Shown here: piece by piece, positions 1-7,154 of the stretch
How the letters are laid out: the number at the start of each line of letters is the position of its first letter
Position numbering within the stretch: position 1 is the first letter of the stretch
Origin: Pseudoflavitalea rhizosphaerae
Lineage (GTDB): Bacteria; Bacteroidota; Bacteroidia; Chitinophagales; Chitinophagaceae
Assembly: GCF_003991355.1 (NCBI RefSeq)
Contig: NZ_RCSU01000009.1
Span: forward strand, 124,001-188,000
DNA: 64,000 bases
Direction: 5' to 3'
Position numbers and translations under genes: made by a program
The notes under the pieces: model-generated
Told to the model about the DNA's origin: nothing
The model's input: only the letters and a program-made list of their open reading frames with translations
The model's database searches: none

Positions 1-567
1 TTCTTTGATGGTGCCGTTTGCAAACACATAATAGTTTTCATTACTCACATATTCTTTCTCAGTAGCGCCGGCATAGGCTTTATATTCCTTCAGTTTCTTC
101 TTCGTGTATTTCAGCAACTGTGCTTTTCCATTTACCAGTCTTTCGTAAAAAGTGGCAACAGTGTTCTTGCCAATACCAGGAAAACCGCTTGCCAGCAAGT
201 ATTCGGTGGGATTTGTGCCGGTTGAATCAATCATCACAATTTCTTTGATCATGCCATCAGGGGCCACCAGTTCAGTTTTCTGCGAAGTCAGGTAATGGAT
301 GGAATTGTTCACGCAGTTAAGCCTGACGGAAATGCCTGAAAAACTACGGTTATCCTTGAGCGTTACCACTGCTTTTGCCCATTCACCCGGCAGGAATGGG
401 CTTCCTTTGATCTCTATCCTGTTCCATTCTTCAGAAGGGCGTTGCCCCTGGATATCTGTGAGGAAAACAGTAGCAGGTAAGTAGATCGTGGATTCCTTTA
501 TGATCTGTGCCGATGCAGTTTGCAAAAATACACAGAGGACCAGCAGGGATAATAGTTTCAGTTTCAT
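1..567 (-). CDS. Secreted protein of unknown function, truncated by the window edge
   Basis: The reading frame stays open from an ATG at 567 to base 1, giving 189 residues with no stop, so the C-terminus lies outside the window. Residues 1-20 form a signal peptide (MKLKLLSLL, hydrophobic core, then TASAQ), so the mature protein is periplasmic or surface-exposed. The rest has alternating beta-type sequence and a Lys-rich stretch (TKKKLKEYKAY) near residue 155. I do not recognise the family. The start is the first ATG and is directly followed by the signal peptide. No neighbour gives a clue to its job; the next gene on this strand ends about 1 kb upstream of nothing related. Confidence 0.75.
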   Translation of the reverse strand, partial: MKLKLLSLLVLCVFLQTASAQIIKESTIYLPATVFLTDIQGQRPSEEWNRIEIKGSPFLPGEWAKAVVTLKDNRSFSGISVRLNCVNNSIHYLTSQKTELVAPDGMIKEIVMIDSTGTNPTEYLLASGFPGIGKNTVATFYERLVNGKAQLLKYTKKKLKEYKAYAGATEKEYVSNENYYVFANGTIKE

Positions 568-646
568 ATAAAACGATTGAAATATCTGTCCGAAAAAATA
601 ATAAAACCCAGCGAGAATACTGACAGGAATTATCTGACCTGCCATT

Positions 647-1594
647 TTACGCTTCCAGCCGGTAGCACCAGCGGAACAGTTTTCCCTGGAAATCGAATGG
701 AGTGGTGGCATTGGTTATATCTCGGATAGTAGGTGTATGGATCCGTTCCCTGTCGAGCTCAAACTTCCTGTAATTGGTGCTGAAGTAGATCACGCCATCG
801 GGGGAAAGCGCTTTCAGTGTTTTGTTGAGCAGGCTTACATGGTCTGCCTGGATGTCCAGGAAATCCTTCATGCGTTTGCTGTTGCTGAAAGTAGGCGGAT
901 CAAGTATTACCAGGTCGAAGGAATCAGGCTCCAGTGTATCCAGGTATTGCAGCACATCTGCGTGCAGGAAATGATGTTTGTGCGGATCGTAGAAATTATT
1001 GAGCTGCATATTATCTTCCGCCCATTTAAGATAGGTTTTGGAAAGATCTACGGATGTAACGGAAGCGGCATTGCCGGCAGCGGCGTAAACTGAGAAAGAA
1101 CCGGTATAACAAAAAAGATTGAGTACTCTTTTATTGGCGGCGGCATCGCGCACCATACCGCGTGTGATGCGATGGTCCAGGAAGAGGCCGGTATCCAGGT
1201 AATCGGAAAGGTTCACTTTGAAACTGAGCCCTGCCTCTTTCACGTTGAAGAAGGCATCGGTTGTGTCTACCCGTTGGTACTGACCCAGCCTGCCCGCTTT
1301 GCGCTGGCGCTGCTTGATGAACACATTATCTGATGGCAGTTGGAGGACCTCACTGATGATCAGGATGCAGTCTTCCAGCCATTGTTCATGCTCTTCCTCT
1401 GTGAGACTGTGCCTGCGCTTGTATTCCGCCAGGTAAATATGATCTTCATAGATCTCGATGCAGAAAGGGAATTCAGGCAGATCGTGATCATACACCCTGT
1501 AGCAGGTGATGTTCTGACGAACTGCCTGTTTGTGAATATGTTTGTACACTTTCACCAGCCTGTTGCGGAACATGAGAAACTTTTCCGTGTTCAT
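647..1594 (-). CDS. Class I SAM-dependent rRNA methyltransferase, RlmK-like
   Basis: 315 residues. It resembles the C-terminal RlmK half of the RlmKL enzyme, which makes m7G2069 in 23S rRNA. The SAM-binding motif I is NLFCYTG (159-165), an acidic motif II is SVDLSK (181-186), and the catalytic DPPTFSNSK motif is at 232-240. The N-terminal 130 residues correspond to the substrate-recognition part of this family. It stands alone here, without the THUMP-RlmL half that is fused to it in E. coli. A perfect -7 box ends 4 nt before the ATG, so the mRNA may be leaderless. The general class is secure; the exact rRNA target is inferred. Confidence 0.85.
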   Translation of the reverse strand: MNTEKFLMFRNRLVKVYKHIHKQAVRQNITCYRVYDHDLPEFPFCIEIYEDHIYLAEYKRRHSLTEEEHEQWLEDCILIISEVLQLPSDNVFIKQRQRKAGRLGQYQRVDTTDAFFNVKEAGLSFKVNLSDYLDTGLFLDHRITRGMVRDAAANKRVLNLFCYTGSFSVYAAAGNAASVTSVDLSKTYLKWAEDNMQLNNFYDPHKHHFLHADVLQYLDTLEPDSFDLVILDPPTFSNSKRMKDFLDIQADHVSLLNKTLKALSPDGVIYFSTNYRKFELDRERIHTPTIRDITNATTPFDFQGKLFRWCYRLEA

Positions 1595-1598
1595 GCCG

Positions 1599-1606
1599 CA
1601 AAAGTA
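1599..1606 (-). promoter_or_regulatory. Promoter -7 box of the RlmK-like gene
   Basis: TACTTTTG on the minus strand matches the Bacteroidota -7 consensus TAnnTTTG. It is separated from the ATG by only four bases (CGGC). No clear TTTG -33 box is at the usual spacing. Confidence 0.45.
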
Positions 1607-1614
1607 GGGAAAGC

Positions 1615-2325
1615 TTATCCAAATACTTTTTTCAAAGTTTCGGTTACGCGGGCCGCAGGATCTTTCCGGATCTTCTGCTCTTCCTGGGCTACCTGGAAGA
1701 AGAGACCGTTGAGTGCGCGCTGTGTAACATAGCCTGAGAGATCGGTATTCACTTTTTTTACCAGTGGAACTTTATTGTATGCCTCAAAAACTGTTTTCCA
1801 GTGTTTGGTAGCGCCGGTCTTTTCGAGGGCGCTATCGATCGTTGGACTGAATGCGCCGGTAAGCGAAGTAAGCGTTTTGCCCTTAAGATAGCTGGTAGCA
1901 GCAGTATCAGAACCACGAAGGATGCCAAGAGCATCCTGGAAGCTCATCCCTTTCACTGCATCCAGGAAAATAGGTGCAGCGGATTTGGCAGCTTCTTCCG
2001 CAGCGCGGTTCATGCTGAGGATAGCATCATCAACCAGTTTTCCCATTCCCATACTGCGCAACGTGGATTCCACTTTCTGCGCTTCGGGAGGCATCAGTAC
2101 TTTGATAGCAGCATTGGCAAAGAAGCCATCCACTGCGGAAAGTTTATTGGCGCCATTGGTAGCGCCGAGGCTCAGCGCCTCTTTCAAACCGGCTACAATA
2201 TCATCGTTGCTCAATCCGCTTCCGCTGGTCTTGTTCAGAAGGCCGCTGGCTTTTTTCAACAATCCGCCTTGTGCAAAACTGCCAATAGACGCTAATAACA
2301 GGAGGGGTAAGAAGATGCGTTTCAT
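1615..2325 (-). CDS. DUF4197 family exported protein
   Basis: 236 residues with a signal peptide (MKRIFLPLLLLASIGSFAQ, cleavage near 19). The mature part is alpha-helical and matches the DUF4197 pattern: LSNDDIVAGLKEALSLGA near residue 40, AIKVLMPPEAQKVES near 75, and FQDALGILRGSDTAATSYLKG near 130. The family's function is unknown; it is usually a single periplasmic helical domain of about 200 residues, as here. The gene ends 20 bp upstream of the methyltransferase ATG on the same strand, but that gene has its own promoter box. Family call is good; no role can be assigned. Confidence 0.85.
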   Translation of the reverse strand: MKRIFLPLLLLASIGSFAQGGLLKKASGLLNKTSGSGLSNDDIVAGLKEALSLGATNGANKLSAVDGFFANAAIKVLMPPEAQKVESTLRSMGMGKLVDDAILSMNRAAEEAAKSAAPIFLDAVKGMSFQDALGILRGSDTAATSYLKGKTLTSLTGAFSPTIDSALEKTGATKHWKTVFEAYNKVPLVKKVNTDLSGYVTQRALNGLFFQVAQEEQKIRKDPAARVTETLKKVFG

Positions 2326-2384
2326 ACGATATCATTTGAGTGAAGCTAAAGTAACGTGGGCCATGAAAAAAAGTTGTTAAAGGA

Positions 2385-2825
2385 TCATTTATTTATCCAC
2401 GTAAATTCAGCGGCCCTCGGCATATTATTGAACACATGCAACACATTATCAGGAGGTATGGTGAGTTTTCGCTTGGTAACATCCAGCCAGGCCCCGTCAA
2501 CGGTCAGCAACGCCGAGAGTGTATCTCCGTTTTTCCAGATATTATGACGGATGCTCCAGCGACTCTGGTCTTCGCGGGCCGACAACAATTCAACATCGAT
2601 GGTGATGGTATCGCCCAGCCTGATCTCTCGTTTGAAAACACATTCTTCACGAAAGAGAATGGGCCCGATCTGGTTGGCAGCCATCACAGCAGCTGTAAGA
2701 CCATGCTCTTCCAGGAAACTGATTCGCGCAAATGCGCCATAATCATAGTATACGGAATGACGGAGATGAAAATTGGGATCGAGGTCCGACCAACGGACTT
2801 CCACTGGTTTGAGGAATGCAATCAT
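2385..2825 (-). CDS. Hotdog-fold acyl-CoA thioesterase, YbgC/FadM-like
   Basis: 146 residues, the usual length for a single hotdog domain. The N-terminal VRWSDLDPNFH (10-20) is the active-site segment of the 4-hydroxybenzoyl-CoA thioesterase group, with D16 at the catalytic aspartate position. It is followed by a hydrophobic helix and an antiparallel sheet ending in a typical TPPDN-like turn. The likely reaction is hydrolysis of an acyl-CoA in the cytoplasm; the substrate cannot be read from sequence. The usual G-H after the aspartates is F-H here. It is divergent from the small gene at 2882, with about 56 bp between the starts. Confidence 0.8.
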   Translation of the reverse strand: MIAFLKPVEVRWSDLDPNFHLRHSVYYDYGAFARISFLEEHGLTAAVMAANQIGPILFREECVFKREIRLGDTITIDVELLSAREDQSRWSIRHNIWKNGDTLSALLTVDGAWLDVTKRKLTIPPDNVLHVFNNMPRAAEFTWINK

Positions 2826-2881
2826 GACTGCTTTTTTTGTTCAACAAATATGGTTATTTTTCGAATAGCAAACTTTATTGC

Positions 2882-3211
2882 ATGCGACGCCTAACAGCAC
2901 TCCTCTTATTGATCTGCTTCTTTGCCATCCAGTATGGCAGGATCATGAGCTATTGGGAATGCCGCCTGATGGCAACAACGGCCGCAGCAAAATGTGATTG
3001 CGAAAAGATCATGGCACAGGCGGATGACAAGAAAGGCCATTTTGCCACTTCCTTTCCTACAAAAGGTATTTCGGAAGAAGTGTATGATCACTCGTATTGC
3101 AGTTTGCCCGGTCTGTTGGCAATAGCTCCGGAAAGCAAGATTATTCCCCCTGCTGCCTCCCCCCTCTCCGATGCCAGCGCCAAAGGCATCTTCCAGCCAC
3201 CGCGATGCTGA
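2882..3211 (+). CDS. Small exported cysteine-containing protein, unknown
   Basis: The open frame begins at 2837, but the ATG at 2882 fits better because it places MRRLTALLLLICFFA as a signal or anchor segment at the very N-terminus. That gives 109 residues. The mature part has cysteines in CDCEKIM (near 38-44), a HSYC motif and a C-terminal PPRC. I recognise similar short Cys-containing proteins in Chitinophagaceae but not a named family. The conserved-looking Cys-x-Cys and HxxC could bind a metal; that is a guess. A palindromic repeat starts 20 bp after the stop. Confidence 0.55.
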   Translation: MRRLTALLLLICFFAIQYGRIMSYWECRLMATTAAAKCDCEKIMAQADDKKGHFATSFPTKGISEEVYDHSYCSLPGLLAIAPESKIIPPAASPLSDASAKGIFQPPRC

Positions 3212-3231
3212 TGTAAATACTTAGTGTGTGC

Positions 3232-3337
3232 CCAGTCGCTCGCCTCTGGCGAGTGACTTATATTTAGTCGCCTCCGGCGACGCGGTGTTCGCCGGAGGCG
3301 AACAATTAGAAGTCACTCGCCAGAGGCGAGCGACTGG
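3232..3337 (+). repeat. Palindromic four-hairpin repeat, copy A (reference orientation)
   Basis: This 106-bp element has four hairpins in a row: H1 at 3233-3258 (arms GTCGCTCGCC / GGCGAGTGAC), H2 at 3267-3281 (GTCGCC-TCC-GGCGAC), H3 at 3287-3303 (GTTCGCC-GGA-GGCGAAC) and H4 at 3310-3337. H4 is the reverse complement of H1 and H3 is nearly that of H2, so the whole element is also one long inverted repeat. It lies between two plus-strand genes, 20 bp after one stop and 63 bp before the next ATG. Five relatives occur in the window. Confidence 0.9.
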
Positions 3338-3400
3338 CAGCACCCGAATTAATTCCACTTTTCTATTTCATCCATTCTTCTTACCTATCAAACTCATTTT

Positions 3401-4279
3401 ATGAGAACGAATATCTTATTGTATATACTCTGCATCTTTATCTTTGCCAGTTCCTGTAATCCCAAAACATATCCTGCTGCAACTGCAATCAATAATATCA
3501 ACCAGATCATCCATGATGCGCAGGGCAATCCCGATCTGTATGGACAAACCACAGAAGAAGTCCTGAAACAAATTCCATTCGGCAGTTGGTATCTACCCCA
3601 ATACAATTCATATACACCGGACAGCAATGTATTGACAGAGCTTCGACCTGAACTCCGTAACAAAACCATACAGATCTTCATGGCCACCTGGTGCGGTGAC
3701 AGTAAGCGGGAAGTACCGCGTATGCTCAGGCTGCTGCATCTCTGCGGCGTTCCGCCCACTGCCATCGAGATCATCAATGTTGGCCGGGGTGATGATAATT
3801 ACAAACAAAGCCCCACACATGAAGAACGCGGAAAGAATATACTCCGCGTTCCCACTTTTATCGTTTATCAAAATGGAAAAGAGATCAACCGGATTGTGGA
3901 ATTTCCCGTGCAATCCCTGGAAAAGGACCTGCTCAATATCCTGCATCGCGAAGCGTATTCTCCCAAATACCAGGGAGCCGCATGGATGTTGCAATGGTAC
4001 AGTCATGATAACTGGGAGCAACACCAACATGATAGCACCACCCTCGCAGCCGATCTCAAAAAACAGGTATTGAACCGCAGTGAGCTGGATGCACTGGGGA
4101 AAGTTCAGCTAAGTTTGCAGGAAATTAACAAAGCGCTCTTCACCCTAAAGCTGAATCTTATACTCTTTCCTGAAGATCCCTTCGCACTCAGGAGTTTCGC
4201 GAAAGCCTTACTGCGTAAGGGTGACACCACGGCAGCCAATCAATACCTGGAAAAGGCAGAGCGGTATGCCCGGCAATAA
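3401..4279 (+). CDS. Thioredoxin-fold lipoprotein with one active-site cysteine
   Basis: 292 residues. A lipobox (FASSC, Cys19) marks it as a lipoprotein facing the periplasm. The thioredoxin fold runs from about 85 to 180: the beta strand IQIFMATW leads to WCGDSK (97-102), and a cis-proline motif RVPTF is at 149-153. The second active-site cysteine is Ser101 (C-G-D-S), so a classic CxxC dithiol exchange is not possible. The C-terminal 100 residues are helical and TPR-like (DALGKVQLSLQEINKALFTL; NQYLEKAERYA). It could be a monothiol reductase or a binding protein. The FKBP prolyl isomerase follows 38 bp downstream, also envelope-targeted, but that gene has its own -7 box. Confidence 0.75.
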   Translation: MRTNILLYILCIFIFASSCNPKTYPAATAINNINQIIHDAQGNPDLYGQTTEEVLKQIPFGSWYLPQYNSYTPDSNVLTELRPELRNKTIQIFMATWCGDSKREVPRMLRLLHLCGVPPTAIEIINVGRGDDNYKQSPTHEERGKNILRVPTFIVYQNGKEINRIVEFPVQSLEKDLLNILHREAYSPKYQGAAWMLQWYSHDNWEQHQHDSTTLAADLKKQVLNRSELDALGKVQLSLQEINKALFTLKLNLILFPEDPFALRSFAKALLRKGDTTAANQYLEKAERYARQ

Positions 4280-4288
4280 ACTTTCCAT

Positions 4289-4296
4289 TATATTTG
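4289..4296 (+). promoter_or_regulatory. Promoter -7 box of the FKBP gene
   Basis: TATATTTG is a perfect TAnnTTTG box, 21 nt before the FKBP ATG at 4318. It lies just after the stop of the thioredoxin-fold gene, so the FKBP gene can be expressed on its own. I see no clear -33 box. Confidence 0.4.
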
Positions 4297-4317
4297 AATC
4301 CTTAAAATCAACTTTGA

Positions 4318-5091
4318 ATGAAAAGATCGATTCTCTTTACAGCAATCTGCTGTGTGGCCCTCGGAGCTGTTGCGCAAACGAAGAAACCTGTTGCTGCAAA
4401 GCCCGCCGCTAAACCTGCATCCAAACCTGTTGCAAAATCTGCTGCAAAACCTGTTGCTAAAACCGCAGCCAAACCCGCCGGAACTGTAGTATTGAAGAAC
4501 GCTGCCGATTCCTTCAGCTATGCCATCGGCCTCAGTCTCGCCAGTTTCTACAAACAACAAGGCATAACCGATATCAACAATGCACTCGTTACGAAAGCAC
4601 TGGCCGATCATAAAAACGGCAAAGCCGCTCTCGATGATATGCAGGTGCAGATGTGCATCATGAACCATATGTCAGCCATCAAAGCAAAATCTGCCGGCCC
4701 CAACAAGAAAGCCAGCGATGCCTTCCTGGCTGAAAATAAAAAAAGACCAGGTGTAAAAACCACGGCCAGCGGTTTGCAATATGAGATCATCGACGAGGGT
4801 ACCGGCCCGATCGCTACTACCGCCGATGAAGTACGCGTGCATTATGCAGGCACCCTCATCGATGGAAAGGAATTCGACAGCTCCATCAAAAGAGGTCAGC
4901 CCATCACTTTCCCCGTTACCGGTGTGATCCGTGGCTGGACGGAAGCCCTCCTGCTGATGCCACAGGGCAGCAAATGGAAACTGTATATTCCTTCCGAACT
5001 CGCTTATGGCGATAGCGGCGCAGGCCCCGATATCAAACCCGGCTCTGCACTGATCTTTGAAGTGACGTTGCTGGAAGTGATCAAGAAGTAA
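4318..5091 (+). CDS. FKBP-type peptidyl-prolyl cis-trans isomerase, exported
   Basis: 257 residues. A signal peptide (1-20, ending GAVAQ) is followed by a low-complexity Ala/Lys/Pro stretch (21-55, repeated KPVAK/KPAAK units). Then comes an FkpA/Mip-like N-terminal dimerisation segment (about 58-145) and a C-terminal FKBP domain (about 150-256) with VHYAGTLIDGKEFDSS at 174-189 and the GWTEALLLMPQGSKW and IPSELAYG motifs. It should catalyse proline isomerisation and assist folding of exported proteins in the periplasm. The Lys/Pro linker may contact the cell wall or membrane. It ends at a strong bidirectional terminator shared with the convergent MuiA-like gene. Confidence 0.93.
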   Translation: MKRSILFTAICCVALGAVAQTKKPVAAKPAAKPASKPVAKSAAKPVAKTAAKPAGTVVLKNAADSFSYAIGLSLASFYKQQGITDINNALVTKALADHKNGKAALDDMQVQMCIMNHMSAIKAKSAGPNKKASDAFLAENKKRPGVKTTASGLQYEIIDEGTGPIATTADEVRVHYAGTLIDGKEFDSSIKRGQPITFPVTGVIRGWTEALLLMPQGSKWKLYIPSELAYGDSGAGPDIKPGSALIFEVTLLEVIKK

Positions 5092-5103
5092 CCAAGAATA
5101 TTT

Positions 5104-5154
5104 CCGATAATGCAAAAAGGTGTCCTTTTCTGGGACACCTTTTTGCATTATCGG
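5104..5154. terminator. Bidirectional terminator between FKBP and MuiA-like genes
   Basis: A perfect 22-bp stem (left arm 5104-5125, right arm 5133-5154) with a 7-nt loop. The core GGTGTCC/GGACACC is flanked by an A5 run on the left and a T5 run on the right, so it can stop transcription from both converging genes. Confidence 0.9.
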
Positions 5155-5159
5155 AGAAC

Positions 5160-5263
5160 AGTCGCTCGCCACCGGCGAGTGACTTCTAATGGTTCGCCTC
5201 CGGCGAACACCGCGTCGCCGGAGGCGACTAAATACAAGTCACTCGCCGGAGGCGAGCGACTGG
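5160..5263 (-). repeat. Palindromic four-hairpin repeat, copy B (inverted)
   Basis: This is the reverse complement of copy A: H1 5160-5185, then the GTTCGCC-TCC-GGCGAAC hairpin 5192-5208, the spacer ACCGC, the GTCGCC-GGA-GGCGAC hairpin 5214-5228, and the last hairpin 5236-5263. It sits between convergent genes, six bases past the terminator and 10 bp from the stop of the MuiA-like gene. Confidence 0.9.
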
Positions 5264-5273
5264 CCACACCCTA

Positions 5274-7088
5274 TTAAAGAGGAAGCTGTTTGTCCTTCGG
5301 ATATTTAACGCTGAAGCTCATGCGCAGTTTGCGTGATTCTCCTGGCTTGATATCAAGGTTCCAGGTGAGGAAGGATTTCTCCTTGTCTACCTCTGCACCA
5401 CTGAATTCAAGCAGCTCCACTTCGATCTCCTTATCAGTTGGGATCGGGAACAGGTCTTTCACCTGCACCTGGATAGCTTCTTTCTTATTGTTCTTCACCG
5501 TGATCTCATACGTAAAGGTCTGCAGCTTCTTACTGCCAAGGAATTTCACGCTGCTGAAATCTTTGAGTTTCTCGCGGGTGATCACCACGCGGCGGTCCTT
5601 ACCCAGCGTGAGGTTCAGCGTATCGCTGGTAGAACCGGGATTGAGCCGGGTCTTGCCAACATAGGTACCTTCAAAAATGATATTGGCTTCGCCTGGCAAT
5701 AATTGCAATCCTTCCCAGTCAGCGATGCAGCCGATCAGGTAGGCATCCTTATCTTTCACCGGTGCGGCGAAATATTTGTAGATGGCGGGAGTTGTGCGGT
5801 CTTTCAACGATACCACCTGTTCCTTACCGTTAGTAGGCACATCGTAAGGCAGATCGATCTCATAGGTTACATTGAGCTGGCCATCGTTCTCCGCCACATA
5901 ATCCTGCAATCCATCCTTGAGTGTTACCACCGTTGCACCGCCTGCTGCGCGGGAACCATAGATGGCAGCCGCATTGTCGGCCTTCAGGATACTGATGGAT
6001 TTGATGGCATTCTTATTGATCTGGCTGAATTTTTCTTTGGAGATGATCTCTCCGTTCACCACATAAACCGGCTCGGGTATTTCCCGCTCCCGCTCCTTCC
6101 TGGCCCCACCGTAACCGGTTACCACTACTTCACTTAGCGCATATTGATCAGCGTTAGAGCCAATACCGCGGACCTGGATGCCCGGCACCATTCCTGCAAG
6201 TTGATCCTTCAGGTTACGGAAGCTCAGCAACCAGCTCTGCAACTCAGGCGCCGTGGCATTCATATTGGGCATGGAAGTGGCCAGCACCAGCTTCACCCCT
6301 TTCCAATCGAGGCCAGTAGTCTGGCTCACTTTGGCCTTGAACCCGATATTCACCGGCTTGCTGATGCTTTCCACACGAAGATCATAAGCCGGGTTCCAGC
6401 CAGCATAGGGAGTTAAATATGAAATGTTCAGGGTGTAGGTCCCGGCCATCGGGGAGAATGCCTGGAAGGCAAGCTGACCGGATGTAATGGTATTCTTTTT
6501 CTCTTCTTCCTTTACCTGGTCTTGCAGTCGCGAAATCAACTTCAATAACCTGGTTGCCTTGTCAGACAATTGCAGGGATTCTTTTTGCAATTCGGTTGCC
6601 TTTGACCGGTAGTAGTCCATCAGTTTCGTCAGTTCCGCTACACTCACACCGGTTTGCGATCCTGCAATGGATTTATTGGCGGCAAGTACTGCCTGTAGTT
6701 CCCTGATAGTAGTGATGTTCGATTGAACAACCGCCAGTTCAAGCTCTGCTTTTTCTGCAGAGTCCTTCAATCTTTTCACTTCTGGCGATGTATTCTCTTT
6801 TTCCAGGAACTGTTTTCCAAATTCAACAGACATGATCGCGAGTCCGCTGTTATCAGAAGTCACCCGCACACTGTTGAGTTCGATCTGATTGCTGATGCCT
6901 TCGATCACAAATTCATTGTTGCCCTGCGCCAGCGTTATCCTGGCCGTATGGAACAGTTCAGCTCCTGTTCTGTACACGATGGCCGATTTCAAAGTGGAAG
7001 ACGCCGCATTCTTTCCGGGGCCGGGCTTCGCAAACACGGAAGAAAAATGGAATAATGAAAAAACTGCGACAACAATTAGCTGCTTCAT
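5274..7088 (-). CDS. DUF4139/MuiA-like exported protein with TonB-plug-like insert
   Basis: 604 residues from the ATG at 7088. The open frame continues upstream to 7136, but the 7088 start places a clean signal peptide (MKQLIVVAVFSLFHFSSVFA) at the N-terminus. An N-terminal DUF4140-like domain (about 30-95) precedes a coiled coil (about 98-200), then the DUF4139 beta domain, recognised by YAGWNPAYDLRVES (228-241). Residues about 300-392 interrupt this domain with a segment resembling the plug of SusC-type receptors: SEVVVTGYG, then YVVNGEIIS, then AIYGSRAAGGATVVTLK. The family is called mucoidy inhibitor A-like; its function is unknown. It acts in the periplasm or at the outer membrane. Confidence 0.85.
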   Translation of the reverse strand: MKQLIVVAVFSLFHFSSVFAKPGPGKNAASSTLKSAIVYRTGAELFHTARITLAQGNNEFVIEGISNQIELNSVRVTSDNSGLAIMSVEFGKQFLEKENTSPEVKRLKDSAEKAELELAVVQSNITTIRELQAVLAANKSIAGSQTGVSVAELTKLMDYYRSKATELQKESLQLSDKATRLLKLISRLQDQVKEEEKKNTITSGQLAFQAFSPMAGTYTLNISYLTPYAGWNPAYDLRVESISKPVNIGFKAKVSQTTGLDWKGVKLVLATSMPNMNATAPELQSWLLSFRNLKDQLAGMVPGIQVRGIGSNADQYALSEVVVTGYGGARKEREREIPEPVYVVNGEIISKEKFSQINKNAIKSISILKADNAAAIYGSRAAGGATVVTLKDGLQDYVAENDGQLNVTYEIDLPYDVPTNGKEQVVSLKDRTTPAIYKYFAAPVKDKDAYLIGCIADWEGLQLLPGEANIIFEGTYVGKTRLNPGSTSDTLNLTLGKDRRVVITREKLKDFSSVKFLGSKKLQTFTYEITVKNNKKEAIQVQVKDLFPIPTDKEIEVELLEFSGAEVDKEKSFLTWNLDIKPGESRKLRMSFSVKYPKDKQLPL

Positions 7089-7154
7089 ACAATCGATTTT
7101 GGTGAATACAGCTAATGGATGCGCAGTTTTCTGCAATTACACAATCCAATAAAA

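Noticed and set aside
4381-4482. Ala/Lys/Pro direct repeats in the FKBP gene as a possible DNA repeat of interest
   Set aside because: They are coding low-complexity repeats (KPVAK/KPAAK) in a linker, a common feature of exported FKBP proteins.
3232-5263. CRISPR array or tandem repeats between copies A and B
   Set aside because: The copies are single palindromes almost 2 kb apart, with genes between them; there is no regular repeat-spacer pattern anywhere in the window and no cas gene.
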